From positions 3,410,001-3,474,000 of the forward strand of contig BSBN01000781.1 in the NCBI GenBank assembly GCA_027924645.1: a stretch of 64,000 nucleotides of DNA, given 5' to 3'. The translations under genes and the position numbers were made by a program. Every line of letters starts with the position of its first letter. Within the stretch, counting starts at the first letter, position 1. Under the pieces are notes generated by a model. The model did not search any database, was not told the origin of the DNA, and saw only the letters and a program-made list of their open reading frames with translations. Positions 1 to 11,880 of this stretch are shown here, piece by piece. This DNA is from Cunninghamia lanceolata. Lineage: Eukaryota; Streptophyta; Pinopsida; Cupressales; Cupressaceae.

Positions 1-460
1 AAAGCATAGGAGGGACTCATTGCCACCGGTCTTTAAGACTATGCTTGGGAACAAACACGTAACACACACACACACTTGGAAGACATGGAGAAAACACGAC
101 AGACAAGCAATGGAGTGTTCCTATTTCTAGGTTCATCACCATATCATGCACATTATAGGCACACACCGACAATTGGGCTTTACCACAACAATCATCGAAG
201 ACATGCTTAAGGGTTGAGTTAGTCACAGAACGACTCCCCACCTCTGCAGAGGACTTTTAAAAATGACAGGATGTGCACTCTCCACAAGAAATACACCATC
301 CCTACCTCCGCAAAGGGCTTAAGATAAAAAGGATATGCGCGATATCTTGCCTTTGCAGAGGGCTTAAATGATTGCAAATAGATTTCAAATAAACCTCAAA
401 GTGTAGGAGGGACTCATTGCCACCAGTATTTAAGTCTGCACCTGAGAACAAACACACTTT
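1..460. repeat. Short direct repeats at the left edge
   Basis: A block near position 1 (AGGAGGGACTCATTGCCACC, followed by a CTTTAAG-like stretch and GAACAAACAC) recurs with changes at about 404-455. Between them a shorter motif of the form CCTyyGCArAGGgCTTaa occurs three times (about 241, 304 and 350). I see no coding function. This is probably internal sequence of the minus-strand LTR element whose 5' end lies at 4688. Confidence 0.5.
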
Positions 461-1258
461 GCTAGTATCTAAATCAGACAACTTACCTTATATATGCCCC
501 CACCTTAAGGTGGTTGATATCAGGTATTGATATCAAGCATGTTAAGGTAGGAAGAAAACACACAAGGGAACACAAGCTCTCATAAAGCCCATGCCCCCCA
601 GAGGTGACATGTACCTTACAATCACCAAATGTTCCCACAAACAAATTCTTGCAAGAAAAGTGTTAGTGTCCATATATTCATGATAAACAACAATGCAAAA
701 TGCAAGATTCAAGATAGACAAAGTGCATAGAGCAGCAATATTGTTATGTTTTATAAGTGCAATAAGAAAACGTCAAGATCACATGGAGTGATTCTACTAG
801 CCAAGCATCAGATAATATATATCAACCCCATCATCATGTATGGACTAGATCCATTTTTTGATTTCTTGCTAAAGGGACACTCGGTCTGCATCAGTATAAA
901 ATGTTTTTTGTCATCCGCCCGCTAGATAGAAACACTAGAGGAAGGGAAACAATAAATCAAGAGAGGAGAAACAAGTGTCTTAGGGATAGTCACATAGGAG
1001 GGTGCCCCCAAGTCACCAACTGCAACACTATGTCCATAAGACACAACACACAATAGTGAAAATAGAGTAGAGGCAATATACAAGAATGATAATACAAATA
1101 GAAGAAGGGTCACAATAGAGGCAGTCTCCTGGTATCCTGGACCTTACAAGAGAATCAAGGGTCATCCCAAGAGGTCTGAACAACACATAACACATCATGG
1201 GGGAAATACATCATGAGAGATAAAGGGTTAGAAATACTTACCTGTAGAGAGATTCATG

Positions 1259-2340
1259 CTAGAAGTCACCATCGAGCAGGTCATCATCCTCCCAATTCTG
1301 AATGCTAGAGTAAAGAGTTGTAGGTTGTTCCATTTGTCTTTCTAATGTATTTTCATTATCTCCTGATCCTTGAAGGGATAACGGAGGAGGGACCTCAACA
1401 TACATTCCATCTCTCCATGGACAAGGTAATACTTCAGTATTTTCCTTATGCACTTATATAATAGCAATTATATTATCGAAGTTTAGATAGTCATCTTGAT
1501 AGTAGTCATAATAAGCTTGTGGTTCTATGAGATATCTTTCTACATTCACCAATGCTTCATCTTGGTTAGGGAGAGCATTGTGATGAGAGAAAGGAAAAGT
1601 GTTGTAAAGAAGTGTAGATGTTGTATCATTATCATCATCATGATCATGAGTTTTAGCTATTGATTCTGATCCATTAAGAGACTTTTCATACTCATCATTC
1701 TCACTGTGGTATATTAAGTCTTCTACTACCCGAAGGTATGTATTCATTAGAGATGTGTAATTGTCTAGATCATATAGAGGCATAACATTATGATACACTA
1801 TATGCATTAATCCTTGGATTACATTAACACCATCTTGTCCATCTTTATCAACTCTCTTATGTTATGAATATCAGGAATAGCTTCTTCTGCTATCCTTTCA
1901 TTTTCAACAAATGCTTGAAATTCAGCTAGCTCTTTATCAGGCTTGTCTATTTTCTCATTAGTTACATATGTTACCACATCAATAGGGACCTCAACATAAT
2001 GAAATATTTGTTCTTCTATTATATTTGTAGGAGTCATGATGTCTTGTAAAAATTGTGTCTCTCCTGTTGTAGGGAAAGTGTCATTGATTTCATCATTTTG
2101 TACCAGCATATCCTCATGGGAAGAATCATTTCTGAAAGAATGACTAGAGGAAAAGTTTATGTCATCATCACATGGAGTAGGTATTGAATGAATGGGAGAA
2201 GTTCTATCACCATCATGTTTTTCATTTCTACTCATGGAGAAGAACTCAGTTAAGCTTTCTAATATCGTAGGATGTTCAGTCATGAGGGTTAAAAATTGGT
2301 CAAAATCAAGATCTTTGACAAATGCATGCAACGATACCAT
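1259..2340 (-). pseudogene. Broken acidic ORF of a minus-strand retroelement
   Basis: Three consecutive minus-strand segments (2340-1819, 1807-1454, 1453-1259) make one decayed ORF of about 355 codons. The first two are separated by a frameshift near 1810 and the last two by a single in-frame TAA at 1454-1456. The product is rich in Asp, Glu, Ser and Asn, with runs such as DHDDDNDTT, and has no Cys-His knuckle, protease or membrane segment. It sits about 1.1 kb downstream of the putative LTR, where a gag or leader ORF would be expected. I do not recognise the family. It could be an element-specific extra ORF. Confidence 0.4.
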
Positions 2341-2479
2341 AGAAAAATGACATTAAGGTTCCATGTGTATGTTTTGTAACATTAATGTAAGATCAGATTT
2401 TAAAATCTTTTCAAAAGTTATGCAAGAGACAAGTGTAAAACTATGTGTGAAAATGACCTAAAATGCTTTATTTTTTAAC

Positions 2480-3005
2480 TTTTTCAATACAAATAAGTGA
2501 AATAAAAGGTGTTGTAAGGAAATTTATGAAGTGAAGAAAGTAATATGTCTGATATCAGTCAAATAAAGAAATAATATCCTTCACAACATGCTTTTGATGC
2601 AAACCTAGAGTCATGACAAGTCAAAACCTAGTGAAAATACACTAAAATATGCAATTTTTCACAATTTTTCAATGCAAAGACCCAATAAAAGGGGTGTTGT
2701 AAAGAATTTTAGGAGGTGAATCAGATTATATCAGTAATATTAGTCACATAAAGCCATAAAATCTGTCACAACATGCTTGGAGTGTAAATCTAGGTCAAAC
2801 CCTCATGAAAATATAGCCAAAAGATGCAAATTTTCACCAAATTTTCAATGTAAAGGCCCAATAAAAAGGTGTTGTAAATAATTTTAGGAGGGGAAATAGA
2901 TAATAACCTTGATAACAGCCAATTAATTCAGAAATATTCTTTACAACATGCCTATGGTGAAAATCTAGAGAGACGATAAGGCCAAAATCTATTGAAAAAG
3001 CAAGG
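2480..3005. repeat. Three tandem copies of a ~175-184 bp unit
   Basis: The anchor GGTGTTGTAA occurs at 2509, 2693 (one base changed) and 2868, giving periods of 184 and 175 bp. Each copy also holds CAATAAAAgG before the anchor and ACAACATGC about 75-80 bp after it. The copies are clearly diverged. Variable tandem repeats in untranslated leaders are common in large plant Gypsy elements, which fits the placement between LTR and ORF. Confidence 0.75.
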
Positions 3006-3465
3006 TTTTCAAACCCTAGGTATGAAATTTTGCAAGCAAACCACTATGATGCAACACTACAGTTAGAAATCAATCCTAATGAGTGTTTTAAAATGGTAGT
3101 AAAATTTGAAACAAGATTTTTACTACAAACCCTAGCTAATGCAAAACTAGGTTATATGGAAAAATGCACAATTTCAAGCATTTTTTATCAATTTAAGCAT
3201 GAAAATGCAATCTAAATGAATGATGAATAAAAATTTTCTATATTTTAAATAAGATATGATGATAATGACATAAATTTATTGAAATTAAATGCCAACTAAT
3301 TCAAATTATATGAAGATGCAAGCTAAAAAATGCCAAATGTTTTAAATTTTTTTATTTTTTTTTGTAATTTTTCAAATGCAAAAGATGAACAATGAAATGA
3401 ATGTAAATATAAAGCACAACACTCAAAAAGGTGCCAAAAAGTCTAAAAACATGGGTTCACCAAAA

Positions 3466-4688
3466 TGTTTAGGGTAAAATATGAAGAGGGTTTGTTTGTG
3501 TTGATCTTCCTTTCACCACTAAACATTCAAGGACTTTCAGCCGAGTAGAGGAACCTACTACATACCTTCTGTCACTTAGAACCTAGGGGAAGATTAGAAT
3601 TGTGTGATTTAGTTGTTTAATTAGGCCCAATTATGCTCAAAACTCTAATTACATGAATTTGTGAACAAATGGACAAATTACAGAAAATGATTGCACACAA
3701 AGATATCAAATGACAATCAAATGCGTACCAAATTTCAAAGTTTGAAAAATGGAAATGTTAGGGACTAATAAGTAAGTGCCCTAGTCCAGTGCCATAGTTT
3801 TTGTCAAGATCTAGGAATCTTGTCTACAACCTGTTCCTACTATTCTGGAGATTTTCCTGTTGCAGGATCTAGAGGACTAATGAGCAGGCACCCGAGTCCA
3901 AGTCCTTATTCTCTTCTCTAATCTACAATTTCGACAGTCTGCACTGCTCTCCTACAACTCCACTTTTTCTTCTTTCACAACTTGTAACCTGCAATCACAG
4001 AAAAATGGATTGGGGGTTGTGGTGTTTAGAGGCTTGCCTCAGTCAAGCCCCAGAGAGACATTCAAGTCTTCTGAATATCGTTGTCAGATAAAGAGTGTGT
4101 ATCCCTATAGGATAGAGGCAAAATCCAAATGATAAATGATTGAAAACACAATTGATATCACCTTGTAGTGAAGATCTCATGGGAGGAAGATGCTCTTCAT
4201 GCCATGAGGAGATGGATGTCAAATCTGCAAATACAATCGCAAGAACAACACAAATTCTGCTCTTTAACACAATGAATGCCTTGAATCACTTTCACAAAAT
4301 CACAATGCTCATCTCATTTCCATCTACCTTACAAATGAATCACTAATCATGCTTATATATGCAACTACAAACATTCCTGCTAAGAATTTCGCAATTCAAA
4401 CTTACCGTGTCGGCATAGGACCTAAATAATGGTCATAAACCAACACTTTGAAATTTGTCCTGAACCAAAATAGGGTAGGATTAGGGCATGGGCGCCCAAG
4501 TCCTTCCCCTATTTCAGGCAGGCTTTATCATAAATCTACCCCCTAGGTCCCATTTGCCATGAAACTTCAGGGTTTTCTCATTGGGATGTCAAATTAGCAT
4601 GCAAGATGTCCTAAATGCATCCTAAAGGACCTGGGAGCTAAACCTTAATAGGAAAAAGCCCCCAAGGTTACTTTTTTCTGACATAACA
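3466..4688 (-). repeat. Probable 5' LTR (minus orientation)
   Basis: The unit of about 1.2 kb has TGTT...AACA ends on the minus strand and a PBS-like TGGTGAACCC just inside its 3' end. A TATATAAG box on the minus strand near 4350-4362 would start transcription toward lower coordinates. The second LTR is outside the window, so the boundaries rest on terminal dinucleotides and context only. Confidence 0.45.
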
Positions 4689-6374
4689 GATTTTATTTTT
4701 GTTATTGTTTTAAAGAAGTTCACACTTAAATACATAATACAAATAGGACAACTTTAAGGACTTTGTCTCTATGGATAACGTAGGAGACTCTCTAAACTTT
4801 GAATGGCAGAGATAAGTGGAGGAGGAAAGTTGATAGTATGCTACTTTATTTAGTCACATTTTATGAATTCAAAAATTTGTGGGAAAGACTGTGACATCAA
4901 AGTGCATGTATGTACTAAACAATATTTCATCATGTTATCTATATTTTTGAAACTATTTGACTAATAAGTTTGTAGGTTTCTTGGTAAGTTGGTTAAATAT
5001 AAAAGAGAGTGGGAAGCCCTCTAAATCAACTACAAAAAAATAGAGTTTGCTCTAATTTTAAAATGTTTACAAGGTAAACAAAAGAAAAGTCGCTATGGTT
5101 TTCTCCTCGTATAGAGAAGAGATAGTGGTAATCTGCATCAACTCCCCTAGTTTTGAAATTGATAAATAGAGAAAAAATATTACCCTTATAGAGATTTGAA
5201 TAGCTAGTTTTTAGTATTTTTGTAGCCACTATGTGAATCTTTCACCTAACATGTTATAAATACTTAGTCATTGTTAAAAACCCATGTGCAATTCTAGATT
5301 AACTGATGTTATAGCTTTTGCTTAGCTACTCAAAGTACCATGCAGTTTTTTCTGTTATTGTCTTTCAACACTTAGAGAACAAGTTTATTTTAAAAAAAGA
5401 AAATTGTTTGTATTTTACAAATCATCTCCAATCAAACACTGCATATATTGAAATTATACAAAAACAGTGGCTAGTTCTACAAACCATCTCTTAGACATGC
5501 CTAGTAATGTCATATCATCATTTTTTGAAATTGATCTCCCTCCCAGATCATATCTTATATCACAAATTAGTTTTTTTGATAAAAGAAGAGCATCAACTTA
5601 GAATTAAAGATGTGTTAGGACTATATTTCCTACACAATAGCTATATTTTCATCACCTCTAGATGTTGCAACAGATTTTTGAATTAGAAAGCCAAGTCCCA
5701 TCACCATATTTTTTAGTACTAGCAACTAATGGATAGTGATTTAACGTTTACAAAACATAAAACCACTTGCAATCATATCATAAAGGAATCATAAACATTC
5801 TTGTTAGCCAAGTATAAGAAAATTCTTGGTAACATATCAATATAAGACCATATTATAGAAATAAATATAAAAACCTGATTTGAGAAGAAGACAAAATGTG
5901 CCACCTATGCTTTGTAACAGAACCGTGCGATATTGTTTGTAGGTCTGATATTCTGCTATTCATTGCAAGTCTGATATTCTTTGTGACTAGTTAGAATGAA
6001 AATAATGATATGAATCATTGGTTCATTTTATAGATTTTTTCCCTCCAATTTTTTGAAATTGAGCGTTCCATGGATAGAGAGCCAATTTTCAAATTTGGTC
6101 TATTAATTGTGTGATTTGATTTTCATTTGAAATTGACATGGATAGGTGGCCAATTTTGAAATTTGGTGTTATCAATTTTGTGATTTGATTTCCAAATGGT
6201 GAGCCTTACATCTGTTCATTTATTTTACAAGTACTTAGAATCTAGTGGTTGATGTCTCCAAACTGGGCATTTATTGCACAATATTTGGGAGAGATGGACT
6301 AATTTATTAGAAATTATAATAATTTGTAATTATGTCAAGTTGGGAACATGTCATTGTTCATTACAATACTAGGT
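4689..6374. other. Gene-free AT-rich stretch
   Basis: No coding ORF or RNA gene is recognisable. A local duplication with a period of about 75 bp is visible around 6045-6195: GCCAATTTT...AAATTTGG...GTGATTTGATTT is present twice. Fragments of other repeats are likely but cannot be assigned without a repeat library. Confidence 0.6.
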
Positions 6375-6850
6375 TGAGGACCTAGTAGTAGTACACATGG
6401 CCTTGGATATGAGAAAGGTGAAAGCTTCGGATCTGGACAAAGAAATTCTCAATCAAGAAATGGAAGAAACAGACCTAGAAGACCTCCGGTAAGACATCCA
6501 AATGCTCAAAGATATCCATCATTCAATGGAAATTGTTTCAACTGCAATAAATTTGGCCATAAATCTACTCAGTGCAGAAGCAGAGTAAATCAAAATGGTC
6601 CATCCTTCTCCGGTCAATGCTTCAAGTGTAAGAGGTATGGTCATAGATCCAATGAATGTAGAAGTATGATAATGAATAACTCTAATGGCAACTCTTTCAA
6701 TGGCTACTATTTTGCTTTCAATGGATTTGGACACATGGCTAATCGGTGCAGATTAAGAGGAAATCAAGTATACAAACAAACAAATGTTGTGTTTCAATTG
6801 CAATAAATCTGGTCATATTACAAGATTCTGCAGAAGTAGGATTAATGAAA
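6375..6850 (+). pseudogene. CCHC zinc-knuckle array (gag-like), no ATG
   Basis: In the frame that opens after a TGA just before 6372, the translation is Gly/Ser/Arg/Asn-rich and then gives two perfect CX2CX4HX4C knuckles, CFNCNKFGHKSTQC (6534-6575) and CFKCKRYGHRSNEC (6618-6659). A third copy at 6708-6749 has lost both leading cysteines. A fourth, CFNCNKSGHITRFC (6790-6831), is intact but shifted by one base. Such knuckles bind nucleic acid in retroelement Gag. No ATG opens the segment, so it is a decayed internal piece. The same frame resumes at 7107, suggesting one long original ORF with the next two entries. Confidence 0.75.
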
Positions 6851-7106
6851 GAAGGGATCCAGTAAATAGAAAACTAGATGAATAGAGACAAGATAAGGGC
6901 AAAGGAAAAATTGATGAGAATGAGATCCAGAATGAAATGATCAAGACATGGGTCAAGAAAACAATTGTGAACCATAGTAATGGGTTCGCACCAGAATCAG
7001 GTGCTGATAATTCCTCTGGGAATTGAATTAGGAGCTCTGGCTCAGGGGAGACTACATTGAAAATCAAATTCCTCCAGCCAGTAAGTGGATGCCTAGATAT
7101 GGCACA

Positions 7107-8570
7107 ATGAAAGAAGATATTTTGAATTGTTTCAGAAAATTTGGAAGGATTTTCGGAAGAAAAGATGTTGATATGGAAATTTGCGGAGTGATTCATGAAA
7201 AACTATTCAAGAAATAGAGTAATCGAATGAAGTTTGGGCAACACATTTATTACAATGCCAAATTAGGTTTTGTGGAGGATAAAAGGTCACTTGGTCATAC
7301 ATTTGAATCACTTTACATTTGAAGGAAATAAAAGAAGAGCATCTGAGCTGCAAATCTAGAAATTGAAGCACGAAGAGTGAATTCAACTGGCAATTGATCA
7401 ACCCTAACCCTGCGGAAGAAAAAGGTACTTCTCTGTAAAGATTTGAATCTAAAATCTATTGAGATGGGTACACCTCTAGTTGTTGATGTAACTAAAAGTC
7501 CTTGACCAATATTTAAGAAGCATCCATACAAGTTAGTTGAAGTTGAGCCATTAGGTGCATTTTCTAATGTCCCATATGGCGTACTGCATGTTGGGGATAT
7601 TAGGGTATACATCCACTGTAGCATTGATGAATTTGGAAACCTAAAGCTCTTGGATTTGTTTAACAACTACCTAAGGGATGATAGCTATAAATTGAAACTA
7701 GAATACAAAGCCCTAGAAAGCAAACACTTTCTACAAGTTATTAAATTTCTGACATTTGATGAGAATGAGTGGGTTCTATATATCTTGAGCTAAATACATG
7801 ATGAGTTCATATGGCTATTGAAACCATTTGAGATTACAAAGGATGTTATCAGAATTGTGACTGGGTTAAATTCAATTGGTGGATTACCCATGCTGAAAGC
7901 CGTGAAAAACCAAACTGTTACTGATGCAACCGGTGCAAAGTTTGATAAGAGGACTATGACCATAAATGACATTGTAGAACTAGATGTAATGTTTTCTTCC
8001 ATGGTGATTAGCTACAAGATCTATCAATCTAGTAGAAAGAATTTAGTCTTTGGAACTACAATTTATGCAGCCTATCAAATGTTGAAGGAAAATGCTAATT
8101 ATGACCTATGTGAACTGCTACAGAATTAGTTGATTGAAAATCTGAGCAAAATAAAGAAAGATAAGAAAAATACCTTCAAGTATGGTTCCTTGATTATATG
8201 TTTGTTCTTCTATTTTATGAATGAAGTGTTTGGAGTTCAAGGTGTGCACTAGACAAATGACAAGCCAGTTGCATGGAAAATAAAAGATCATCTACTCAGC
8301 CTTGGTGATTCCCAAGCTCAGAAAAAATTCATTTGGGGTTACTTCAAAAACCTTCAAAGTATGATGCATGCAAGAGAGAGATTCCCTAAGTCAGTTGTGG
8401 AGAAATATGAAAATGAAATATGCTTTATGGTGGACACTGATCAGTGCCTGATGGAGCCTGTGGAACCCAGAACCATATGGATTATGCCAATGGGCTATGA
8501 GGTTGATGAGAAAGTTTTGGAAATGTATGCTCAACATCTCCTGAGAAAATCAAAAGATACATCTGTGTAA
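7107..8570 (+). pseudogene. Unrecognised central domain of a retroelement ORF (broken)
   Basis: One frame, the same as the first knuckles, runs from an ATG at 7107 to 8570 with stops only. The better segments are 7107-7217, 7818-8129 and 8361-8570. Visible features are a HDEFIWLLKPFEITKD block just before 7860, a hydrophobic stretch with FGTTIYAAYQML near 8050, and a Pro/Met-rich block (RTIWIMPMGYEVDEKV) near 8470. I see no RT, protease, integrase or transposase DDE signature. The overall pattern recalls plant transposon-associated proteins of unknown function, but this is only an impression. The tail continues at 8770. Confidence 0.45.
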
Positions 8571-8769
8571 AGGTTTGGGAGTTACAAGGAGCTAAGTCTA
8601 AAATTACATGTGGATCTCAGATAGCCAGAGACCAAAAGGAAAGTGCAGAAGCAAGTTGAAAAGTATGGTAAGAGCATTGGACTAACCAAGGAAGTAGTGA
8701 AGCAAAACAAAGAAAGAATTGAAAAAAGATGAAAACGAAAGGTAGGAAAAGAAACAAGAAGATGCTTCA

Positions 8770-11400
8770 ATGGAACCATCTTCCACCTCAAGGACTACTA
8801 GAAGCTCTGATGTTGCTTCTATTCCCCCTAAACCTGTAAAACTAGAAGACAGACCATCCAGTGAAGGAAGTAAGAGAAAGAAAACAAAGGCTAAGGGAAT
8901 GTATGTGAGCACAAAAGATGATGAAGAAATAGAGACAGATGAAGAAGTTAAAGAGATTAGATCCAAGAAAGCCAAGACTTCAAAGGCTTCTGAGGACCAA
9001 CCTTCTAGAAGCAAAAAGACAAGTAAAAAGCAAGAAACTGGTATGGTTGCTATGACAGTTGATGAAATTGTAAAAACAATTACTGTTCATGGAAATCTAA
9101 GGCCTATCAAAGTTTATTATGATAATTTTGATCAAGCAAATTGTGATCAATGAGAACAAAATGAAAGGCAAAACATAAATCAAATGCAAAACAAATGATT
9201 ATACCTTCCTTTTGACTCACAAATCCAAGAGGGAAGGAGTTGCACCCGATTAGTCTCCTCAGAATTTACCCAAGACCAGAATGAAGATGTGGATTGCTCA
9301 AATGCTCAACACAATATAAATGAGATGGGATTAATAAATTAGATGGGATTGAGGCAAGATTTTGACATTAGGATGGTAGGATGAGGAGATTGTGGAGTGA
9401 TTTTGGTAGAGGTTTGATGCATGAAGAAGTCTCTCTCAAATGGCTTGGAGAGGGTTTCATTTATAGGTTTTCTAAGAGGAGGATGGAGGGTGAGGATTGA
9501 AAGATGAGATCAAGGGCTATGAATAAAAGTGAATCTTTTATTCATTTTTGGGAAGAGGGGTGATAAATGAGGTATGGGTGTGAAAGAATGTGAAATGAAT
9601 TAAAAATTCATTTGGGGAATGGGAACTGAATTAAGAATTCATTTTAGGGATAAGAGGTAATGAATGAGTATGGGCTTGTAAGGGAAGTAAATGTGATGTG
9701 TGACTTATTTCAATTTTTAATTTGGGGGATGTGGGGAAGGGTGTTAAACTAGGTTTGACCACCCACATGAGAGGTTAGGACTAATTAAACAGAGGTTTTG
9801 CTTAATTGATCCTAGGGCTAGGATGAGGTAGGCTAGGGTAGGTTAGGGTAGGTCAATTAGTAGGCTAGATCAATTAGATAACCATGATTTATCTAATTAA
9901 TGAGGATTAGGAAAAAGGAGAATTGAACCAAATAAATATTGGGAATATTTATTTGATTAATGAGGGATAGTGTTGTAGGGTCTTAGTGATAAATTAAGTA
10001 AGTTAATTGATCATAAGGGATAGACAGATGGTTAGGGATAACTTAATTAAATAAAATGAATTTATTTAATTAATAGGAGGGATAAATTGGTGTCGAGACA
10101 TGGGAAATTATTTTGCGAAGCAAGCCAATTTTAGGTGTCTACACAAATAAGAAAATCTTGGAAGATGCCACCATCATATACTTGAATAAATTCAATAGAG
10201 CTCTACTGGAAATTTTACAAGAACTACCTAAAAGTTTAAGGAAAATACTAGAAATGAGGAAGGAAGCAGCCAAGGGCAAAGATCTAGAACTCAGAGAATA
10301 TGTCCTCTCCACCCTATGTCCAACAATGACTAGAAGGGAAGAAGATAACATCCTCAAGGGAGTTAAGGAGAAATTTAGAAGCAAGATATGGATGAACAAG
10401 CTAATGCTTGGTGAAACTGAGGAAGCTGCAAAGGAAATAGAGGAAATTTTGAGGAACGTCCTAGATAAAGATAAATACTATATTATTTTAGAAGAACAAG
10501 TTGAGGAAGACAATCCTTCAGTTCTGGAACAAGAAGCTCCAGAAGAAGAAATTGAAAAAGGAAATGATGACCAAGTTGATTCTCTAGATCCTTCAAAACA
10601 AACCTAGGAGGAGACAGATGATGGGATTAATTCATCGATTCTTAATGTTGAGAAAGTAAACATCAGTAAGCAACAAACTAAAGTTGATGACTCCTCTGTT
10701 CCAAAAGAGGAGCAAATAAACAAAGAAGACACAGAGTTGGCAGATAGAACTGATGATGCAGGAGATAGTCTAACTCCACTTGGTCAATCCAGAAAAGAAG
10801 AAAATATTGCTACTACTCAAATCCCTCTGGAACAGGTAGCAAGTGGTGAAGACAAAGGAAATATTCCCCCTGTAGATGATATAGAAGAAGGTAAAGAAGA
10901 CAAGGCAGAAGAAGATGGTGCAAATGTTAATGCACGCACACAAATAAATTTCGATGCTGAGAAATCTCAAGAGAAGGAAAGTGGTTCAGGAATTGTAGCA
11001 AGAGACACTGCAGATGCAGTAAAAGGTTTCTTGAGTAAAGAAATGGTTGAGTTTGATGAACCAAAACTATTTCAAGTACCGTTCAATCTAGATCCTCTCT
11101 CTCCAATTCAAGTAACGAAGATAACATCTTTTACACAAGCCAAGGCAAGAGAAAAGTTGTTGAAATCTCACATTGAGGATAATGAGCTGCTAGGCCTTGC
11201 AACCAGAGTATTAGAGAAGTTGATGCCAACCTTCTAGAAGAATCCTTCTAACTCTCCTAGAAATCTGAAGAATCTTATAAGCTTTGTAAGTACACATTTT
11301 GAGTCTTTTGAGAAGTCTGCAGAGACTAAAGTCAGAAATGAATTTTTGGATAAGAAATTTAGTGAAATAAAGAGCCTAATACGGTGTGATAGGAGGATAC
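8770..11400 (+). pseudogene. Lys/Glu-rich tail of the same ORF, split by a solo LTR
   Basis: Segment 8770-9141 is basic and acidic (KKTKAKG, DEEIETDEEVKEI). Removing the solo LTR (9142-10143) with one CAAAT copy joins it in frame to 10149-10607, so the reading frame predates the insertion. A TAG at 10605-10607 separates the next part (10737-11237), another acidic stretch; a further stop then leads into similar sequence to about 11385. The composition suggests a disordered or coiled-coil charged tail. The function is unknown. The intact ancestor (6375-11400 without the LTR) would have had roughly 1300 codons. Confidence 0.55.
9142..10143 (-). mobile_element. Solo LTR, TSD CAAAT
   Basis: The 1002-bp unit starts TGTGATCAATG and ends TTAGGTGTCTACA on the plus strand. 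It is flanked by CAAAT at 9137-9141 and 10144-10148. On the minus strand it begins TGTAGACACC, the same start as the LTRs of the 22577-52438 element, which sets its orientation. No internal region is attached, so it is a recombination-derived solo LTR. It carries AT-rich palindromes of the ATTTATTTAATTAAT type near 10040-10075. Removing it restores a reading frame, which independently confirms both boundaries. Confidence 0.92.
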
Positions 11401-11600
11401 TTGGTATCAGAGCCAAAGGTTTCAGGTTTGATTCTCCCCCGCGAGTGATGCTGGGGGGGATTGTTGGCAGTGAGCTAGCATCTCTCATGGGATTCATGAC
11501 ATGGCTTAACCGCCTCCCGTGGATTCATTAACTCTGGTGGTTGTATCAGGCATTAACAAGTCAACCTTTTGGTGCAATGGCGATTGTGTTTCCAACAAAT
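11375..11600 (+). repeat. Possible tRNA-derived SINE-like or PBS-like insert
   Basis: Around 11398-11440 the sequence reads TTGGTATCAGAGCC, then GGTTTGATTCTCC, which resembles an RNA polymerase III B box. A G-run and a GC-rich stretch unlike the surroundings follow. It interrupts the Lys/Glu-rich tail. The first part also matches the initiator-Met primer-binding complement used by LTR elements, so a truncated LTR-element leader is an equal alternative. I could not find a clear duplication or poly-A end. Confidence 0.3.
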
Positions 11601-11880
11601 CTTACCAAGAGAAATTTAGATAAGTGCATTATATAGGATCATGATTCTTAATTCAGCTAGGAGAAAATGACTTGATTGATAGTGTTATTTATATGATCTT
11701 GGATGTGTGAAGGATAGGACCTATTATTATGAGGTCGACTAAGACTAAAAGGTAAAAGTGTATAAGTATTAGGATAGGTGAAAAATAATTAATTAAATAA
11801 TAAAATCATTTAATTAATTATAGGACAAAGTGGGAGAAATAAGGGTTTGTGCAGGATCATGGGGGTCCAAAAAGTGGCGA
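11601..11880. other. AT-rich spacer without a gene
   Basis: No recognisable gene. A short AATTAATTAAATAA palindromic motif occurs near 11790-11820. Confidence 0.5.

Larger units (their letters stand above)
1..4688 (-). mobile_element. LTR retrotransposon, 5' end only (continues off the left edge)
   Basis: Read on the minus strand, an LTR-like unit (4688 down to 3466) begins TGTTATGTC and ends ACCCTAAACA. A TTTTGGTGAACCCATG stretch follows in the primer-binding-site position. Downstream come a leader with tandem repeats of about 180 bp and then a broken acidic ORF. The order LTR, leader, ORF fits the start of a Gypsy-type element. Its pol and 3' LTR would lie left of the window, so neither the LTR pair nor the target-site duplication can be verified. 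No RT or integrase motif is visible here. Confidence 0.45.

Noticed and set aside
9818..9860. TAGGGTAGGTTAGGGTAGG, telomere-like
   Set aside because: Only a few irregular units inside a solo LTR; plant telomere repeats are TTTAGGG in long uniform arrays.
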